DNA of 34,882 nt from Klebsormidium nitens (Eukaryota; Streptophyta; Klebsormidiophyceae; Klebsormidiales; Klebsormidiaceae): contig DF237065.1 of the NCBI GenBank assembly GCA_000708835.1, positions 155,840 to 190,721 on the forward strand, written 5' to 3'. The translations under genes and the position numbers were made by a program. Under the pieces are notes generated by a model. It searched no databases. It was not told the DNA's origin and saw nothing but the letters and a program-made list of their open reading frames with translations. Below, piece after piece: positions 23,545-31,200 of this stretch. How positions within the stretch are numbered: position 1 is the first letter of the stretch; each line of letters starts with the position of its first letter.

Positions 23545-23960
23545 GCTTGTGCAATTTAAACTTATTGAGCGGAGTACGTGGCGCGCGCATTCGTGCCCGT
23601 CCGGGCGGCCGCGAGCAGTCTAGCAGGGTTTTAAAGCGAAACCTTCCGACGTCACGCGCCGCCGCAACCGCGTCAGGTGAACAGAGATCCCCCGGTTCTT
23701 GCCCTCCGGGAGGTGCTCCAGTCGGGGGAACCCTTAAAAAGTTGCTTTCTGAAGCACTCCCCGCAAATCTTACCCACGTGAAGGCGTCGGTACGGACGGT
23801 AGAAATGGGTATGGTTGTCGGAAGCGCCCGTGCAGTCTGTTTGGTCCAAACGGCGGCACCCGTTGCTTCACACGGCAGGCTTGGTAAAGCGACCACTCAG
23901 AGGATGAGACAGTAACCGCGGTCGCTGCGAAGGCGACCCCGCGTTACCGCAGATGGCTTT
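23545..23960. other. GC-rich block with paired RNA-like segments, possible organelle-derived insert
   Basis: This block is visibly richer in GC than its flanks and is open on both strands (122 codons +, 118 codons -), as structured or foreign GC-rich sequence often is. It holds complementary pieces such as CCCCCGGTTC near 23690 with GGGGGAACCC near 23724, and a compact self-pairing run near 23915-23955 (GGTCGCTGCGAAGGCGACC). The style recalls an organellar group II intron or rRNA-like piece, but I see no domain V motif. It could also be an unidentified coding exon. Confidence 0.35.
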
Positions 23961-25239
23961 TGATTCTCCCGAGTGAAAGCAGGTCAAACCCTGCACTGTG
24001 TAGCCGGCGCGCAATTAGGTACACATGTGGGACAGTCTCTGCTTGTTTGACCATTGTACGTGAGTCTTGGCATTTCATTGCCTTGGCGAAGACCTCGAAA
24101 AAGGTCAAAGTCGCGCCTGCTTTGGATCGTGACTTGCAATCCTTAGGCTTCAGCCTTCAACCTTCAGGCACCTTCATTGAGGTCCTGGATAAGGATCAAG
24201 AAGATTGATTTTAGCAATGTAACAGTAGAGCTTCTCCGCCCAAGCGGCAGGTTCCAGGAACTTGTGGTTGATTATGAAGGTAACTTAGCAATGATGTGAA
24301 GCAAGGCAGAGGAAGGAGTATTGTAAAGGACGGGTCCTTGAAGTGCTTTGGGAGTAGATTGCCAGTCGAGGGAAAAGGAAGAGGAAGTCCAACGCATCAC
24401 TTGCCTTCAATTCAAGGTAACCTCATCCCTGCACTACCACCTTTGTGAGCTCCAAGCTTACATAGATTAGGAGTCATCATGGGTCAGCAGTTGCACATCT
24501 TAACGGCACATTCAAACCTTGAGGCCATTTGCTTGACAACCGATCTCTTGCTGCAGGCTATATAATGCTGTATGGCCTTTTGAAAGTAAAAATGGGACCC
24601 TATTTCACATATGCTATGGCTAGCTGCAATCTTGTAAGTGACAGAATGAGGATTCCCTTGCGTCTTGGTTATGGTGCACATGAGGATGAACCTGCACAGC
24701 AGAAGTAGCATTTTTTTGTACTGTGCTCTGGTCAGAAGGTGGAATCTGCCTTGAGCTGATCATAATATTCACAAGTGATGCATTGCAGTGCTATTCTTGT
24801 CATCTCAACGAGCAACAAGTTGTTGCACAGATTCAAGCTTCTTGTTCTTGTTGCTTCTCTGCAGGCTATCCCAAACTGCAAAGAACTAACGAACAAAATC
24901 TCAAGCAGCTCAAATGTGACCCGCTCTATCAGCTGAAAGAACACAGACTTTGTGCAGACGGTCAACTCGTCAGAACTCTCACAAAAAGAATCTTTTGAGT
25001 AGAAGAAGAACCTTCTGAACAAGAGGGTAAGAGGAACGTAATTCCGCATCCGCTGAGTGAAGTGGATTTTGTTCACAACAATTGCTACTGGTAGACTACC
25101 TGCCTTGACTGAAGTTGTTTGCCCAAAGGATTTTGCACTTGCTGAAGCATTCAGCTTCTTGTGAAAGAGAACACGAGCCAAGCAGATACGTGCGCATACA
25201 AGCAGACGAAATAGTAGCGGATAAGCAGACGGTGTCACG
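23961..25239. other. Upstream region of the VIT/vWA gene
   Basis: A plus-strand frame at 23960-24208 ends in an acidic tail but has no splice or family support. The remainder should hold the promoter of the VIT/vWA gene. No TATA box was identified with confidence. Confidence 0.45.
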
Positions 25240-28200
25240 ATGGGGGATGCGCCGTTCACGGCGGCATTAGCTGCTGGTGCAAAGTATGCGGCCCCAGCAG
25301 AGAATGCCACGAGTGCGCCTGTGCCCCAAGCCATGTCAACCAGCACCAGTGGGAATAAGCACCTGCCAAAGGCCCCTATGCTCTATGCCTGGATCACAAC
25401 TATGGCGCAGCTAGCAATGCCAGAGCCTGGCTATGGCAATGACAGCAGGTTCGATGCTAACCAGAAGCAAGGATGGGGTTTCTCTGAGGCTCCGAGTGGG
25501 GCCTCAGACTCCCCAGCCAGCATTCCAACTGTCTTCCCCGCCAACGGCACTTCGCAAGCCCCCCTCGTAATGCACACCTCCCAGCCTCCATCAGATGACC
25601 CCTACCATAATGCACGCCCTGCTCAAGCTAATGGACAGTATCCCGGCGACCCCCCCGGCTATGTCCCCTCCCCCTCTGGAGACCCTGCTAACCTCAAGGT
25701 AGACCCCACCCCATGGAGCCCCCCCCACCCCCCACCCCCCGTCGCCATCCCGCAGCTCCCTGCTCTCATTCCGCTGAAGCTGGTCAGCCTCCTCTCCCTC
25801 GAGATTGAGTGCCACATCAGCACGGCATTTGTGACAATGGAAGCGAGCTGGCAGCTAGGGTGTGCTGCCAAGGGAACGAAGGTCGACTGCCTATTCGCAC
25901 TGCCTGTGAGTCACCAGGGGACGGTGACGGCGGTAGAGATTGATATGGGGGGCGGGAGAATGTACGCCACTCTAGTTGTGCCGAAGGACGAGGCAGCAGG
26001 GTACGGCGCGCAGGGCAGCAAGGACGCGATCCCGCAGGACAGCGCAAAGTATAACCCTCAGCTATTCAGGCTTACGATTCCTCAGGTGAGCTCTCCAGCT
26101 GCAAAGAGGGATCCCCCTATTCTATACTGGTTCTAAGACTAAACAAGAAGCAAATGTGGAGCGGACCAGGTAGTATTGGTATCTTTTGTCTTGGATTACC
26201 TTTTGACATGCTCAGCAGCTCCTCCGCTAGTTTTCTGAACATGAAGGGCAGCCATCTGAAATCCCCTTGCGCGAGCATTATGGAGTTGTCGTGGCCTTGA
26301 GAAATTCCCCTCCTTGACTGTCAAGATTGGAAGATTGAATGTTGGGAGCTTTTCCCCTAACTCCATGGTCTCTCAATTCCCTTCATTGGGACATAACGGT
26401 GAGACCTTATGACCTTATTTCACTCTCAGAATTTGCTGCCCTTCTTGAGCTCAAACTTGGAGGAAAGAGAATGTTGGGGTTGTGTCAGCACCTGCCTCAT
26501 TGCTTCTAGAATGCTGTATCAGACACGAGAAAAGCATAATTCTCTGGATGGTACTTCATTTATCCAATCATGAATGTCAGCAGGCCACATTCTCTCTGCG
26601 TATGCCAGGGGGAATGCTGTCAGTCTCTGAACCCAGAGTGTCTATTCCTTCAAACCCCTTTTCTTCCTCACCTTACCTTGTCACAATCTGGCCTGAAGAA
26701 GACACCTTACAAGCTCCTCTGCTGCTGTATCCTACTCTGACATTGTTAATGTCCTTTACCCCCTCTCAGGTGGATGCGGGGTCAACCCTCCAGCTCAAAG
26801 TCACCTGGTTCCAGCCCATGCTCTTTAACCAAGGCAAGTACGGCGTGCGGATACCTTTACAGCTCCCCCCCTGGGTTCTTCCAAGGGGATCCCCCTTGAA
26901 CCAGGCCCTGAGCGTGCGCTGCCTGATCAACACTGGGAGCAACCAACCAGTCGGTCTTGGGGAGTTCAGCCACCCCATGAAGCAGACCCATGTGGCACCC
27001 GGGCAGATCGCTCTGGTCACGGACGCCTTCAAGGAGTGGCCCGACAGCGACTTTGTGGCGTCCTATCAGGTGAATATTCTGCTTTGTTGATTTGGTTGAG
27101 ATTAAGAGGTTTCTTTGTATTCTGCACCATGGTATTGGGTTGCTTCTTGGTTGGCTGACTCGAAGGCTGGCTGGATAGTGGACGGAAGATCGTCAGTGGT
27201 TACTTTGGACGTCAACCTTCGGTGTATCCTTATTTAAGATCAAGTGAGCTCATGATCGGGCCTTTTATGAGCATACTGTGGTTCCGACTTTGACGCTGAT
27301 GTTCAACTATGCGATCAACATTACCTGTTTTCAGATTCACAAGTTGAGAACTGCTCAAAGGCTTTTCTTCCACAAATTGAATGAGGACTCTTAGCTCAAG
27401 AGTGGAAGTTGCACGAAGGGTCTGAATCCGTTCCGCTGCACAGCTGTCCCCCTCAAGGACTTGCTCAATTAACCTGCTCCATTGTACTGTTGCAAGTCCA
27501 TTCAATCTGCAAGTTCTTGATGTTTGTTTCAAAGACAATCCTAGATGATACTGAAATGGATAGACAGTGTTGCTTCCATAGCTTCTTTGAAGACACACCA
27601 TCTTCTTGTCGCCACTCATTGCTACCCCTGCTTGCTTAGCTCTCAACAATACAAGGGGGCAAGTTAAAACGCACTAGTCAGAACATCTCAACCAAGAGTC
27701 ACAAGCTGCTGATGGAGCAAACCAGATAGCATTGGCTTCAGAAGAGATGACATCGTGAAATTTGCACTGGATCTCAAAACATATGCATTTTTGTTTGCAG
27801 GTCTGGTCCCAAGAGATCCTGGCGTCCCTGATCGTCCAGTATCCCCAAAAGGAGCCCGAGAAGGGCAAGACCTTGGCCGATCCCAGGGGGACATTTTGCC
27901 TGTCTGTCTCGCCCCCCGACCCGGAGCACGTGCAGAGCTTCAATCGGGCGGTCGTCTTTCTGCTTGACAGGTCAGTCCTCACAAACAAAGCATCCCCTTG
28001 GTATAACAGGAGACTATTGTCACTGATTTTACCCTTAGGAACAAGGAGACGATGGAAATCAAATTTGAACAGAAAGCACACGAATGGACAGCCAATGCCA
28101 GACTCATCAGCGGGTCCATGTAAGCACAAATTACTCGTACTCTGTCGCGGGACTCTTTTGGGTGTACAAGAAAGATCGTAGACGAGCAACCCTTCTGGAC

Positions 28201-31200
28201 TCTACATCAGTCACCCACATATGTCATCTGCGCAGCAAGTTCCTTCTGACGTAGTCATGAGGTGTCTTCTCGAGAATCTACTTGAAGGTTCTACAGAGAA
28301 AACGGGCACCGATTGTGGACGCCCAACAGGCTCTTATTGCCGCCACTGCACTCTTAAAAGTTCTGCAAATGCCCAAACTCTTAACCACCCACTCAAGATT
28401 CATAACCGGCCCCCTGCAGGAGTGGGAGCATGGACGGGCAACCAATGCTAGACGCTTAACAAGCAATCGTCCAGGGCTCCACAGGCGACTTCTTTTCTGA
28501 CAAGCCAGCAAGTCCTCGAGTTGTTGAATGCTCAAAGCGCATAACCACCCACTCAGGACTCATAAGTGGCCCCCCTGCAGGAGTGGGAGCATGGACGGGC
28601 AACCAATGCTCGACGCCCAACAGGCCATCATCCAGGCTGCCCCTATAGGCAACATCCAATCACAAAAGCTGACGGAATGACCATAAGCTATCTCCTGATT
28701 CCTCCCATAACCGGCCCCCCTGCAGGAGTGGGAGCATGGACGGGCAACCAATGCTCGACGCCCAACAGGCCATCGTCCAAGGTTTGCAGCTGCTGCGCCC
28801 CGAGGATCGGTTCACCATCATCGGATTTGACCACGAACAAGTCTCCTTCTCGCCGAGCCTGCAGCCCGCGACGCTCGAGGCCGTCATGGCCGCGAGCGCG
28901 TGGGTGCAGGAAGTGTGCAAGGCGCGGGGGCTGACCGACATCCTGACGCCGCTGAACGGGGTGGGTTGTGCGGCAGTCTTACTTATGTTGCTCTTGATTG
29001 CCGTTCGGTTGATGGCCGTCGTAGTCGTCCTGGAAAATTGATGAGAACGTTCTGTGCGAAGCCGCTAGCTTCGCGGCAAGAGCGGCATCCTGACGCCGCT
29101 GACAGGGGTGGGCGGTGATTCAAACTCGCTGTTGATTGTGTTCTTGCACTCGTTTCGCTATAGGCGGTCGTACCCGATTGGACTTCAGAATGGTGGTAGT
29201 GGTATTTCGTAACCGTCCGTTCTGGCTCTGTGCCCATATTTCCACACCGATTTTGATAACCTTAAGAAAACCAGCCGCTAAGGAGACGCCGTTCTGGACG
29301 CAATCTCGCATTCTGGAAGAGGTTCCTTGAAATGTACCTTTGGTCCATAGATTATCGTCGCCTCTCTTTATTTTCCCTGCCTGGAGCGGTTGTCTGTGAT
29401 GTCCGTGGAGCGTTTCTAATGCTGCCGAAACGTTCTATCTACGGAAGCGTAATACAGGCCACATGCCCTGAAAACTCGAGAGAGCCGCAGTCCCATTTCG
29501 CAGAAGGACTTCCAGGTCAAACTAAGCGCCGTTTCAAACTTGTCCCGTTCTTATGGAAATCACCTTCAAGGATTACAACCCTGGAATCAAAACCTCTGAA
29601 GAGCTATGGTAGCCACTGGCTCCTCTCTCTATGGAGGGGTATCCTGCCTCACATAAGCATACCGTTCCTTGCATAAAATTCGATCCTCTTTCTCCCTCGA
29701 GGCGATGCAGCTGCTCAGCACCATTCCGGACAAGGTAAACGGCGGACCAAAAGGAAATTGTGAAGGAAGAATTCGTACCCATGGTTGCTTCCAGGGTTTG
29801 CTTCCGGTTCCGTCCCGTCCGCTCAGGCGATGCAGCCGCTGAGCATGGTTCCGGCGCGTTCCCGTACGTGCTCCTGACGCCGGTTTGATTCGAAGATTGT
29901 ATATGAGGGTTCTATGAGAGCCTGACAAACGATAGCTTCTCAAACTTTGACACTCTGCTTCGTTCCCTCAGGCGATGCAGCTGCTGAGCACGGTTTCGGA
30001 CGCGGTCCCGTACGTGTTCCTGATCACGGACGGCGCTGTGGACAACGAGCGCGAGATCTGCAAGAGCATGCAGGCGCACATAGCGGCGGCGGGCTCGCGC
30101 GCTCCGCGCATCTCGACTTTCGGCATCGGGACGTTTTGCAACTACTTCTTCCTCAAGATGCTGGCGAGCATTGGGAGGGGCCTGAACGACGCTGTTTTCG
30201 ATACAGGTATGATCGAAGCAATAATCAAGATCTGCTTGTGATCAGAACCGACGAGCGAGCGGATTCGAAAGTATTCTGTTTGCCGCGGGTCTCGACATTC
30301 GGCATTGAGCTGTCTTGCAACTCCTCCTTCCTCAAGTTGCTCTACGAGCATCGGAAGGGTCCTGAACGTCGCCGTTTTCAACACAGGTATGCGTGAAGCA
30401 TCGCTTGGCTTCTTCTGGTGGTCGAATTAGATAGTTGAACGAGTCCAAAGCTGTCCCTGTTTGCACTTGTTTGCGTGTTCCAGACGCTTGCATTTTTGAG
30501 TTCCTGCTAGCCTCGACAAGGCCAGAACTACCCTGCTTCATCCAGTACGACGAGACCTTAGAGGGCTTGTACTCGCACTCACGACTCTTGTAGAAGCCCT
30601 TTCAGACTTTCGTATAGGTATTTGCTTGTGATCAAAATCAAGGCGCCCGATGTAGCGCAAGGCTTTGCAGCTCCCTCGATCAGCAGTGCTCTTGTCCGTA
30701 TCTTTGATTGTTACTGATGCGAAGGGGCAAAGGCTTTGCTAATTCCACCTTTTTCCACGGGCTAACCGAAGGATCTTCTCCTTGCTACCGCCTAGAAGGC
30801 ACCCTGTGCAAAGCGCAGAACAAGCGCCTGCTGGTTGCTGCAAGCGCACACATATGCCACCCCCTGGCACCAGCCACAAAGCTTTTTCCTAGAATCCTAA
30901 ATCTGCTAACATTCGCCCCACGTTTTCGGCAGACCCTCTTAAGGAGCGGATCGACGGATGCTGGTCGCCGCGAGTGCTCCAGTGCTAACCAATCTGGCAT
31001 TTTCTGTTTGTTCCTCGAAACCCGCGATCAATCTTCAGAACCAAAGAGCGCCGGCGTCCGTAATCTGCAGACCTCCTGAAGCAGCAGATGGGAGAAGTGT
31101 GTTCGCTGCGAGCGCGCCCACGCTAACCAGTGCGGCGTTGCGACACTCGAGCGGAAACCGACTCGGGTTCTGAAAATTTTGAAACCCTGACATCCCCGCT

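Noticed and set aside
24732-25346. 204-codon minus-strand open frame with hydrophobic segments
   Set aside because: It overlaps the first exon of the VIT/vWA gene in antisense and has no recognisable domain.
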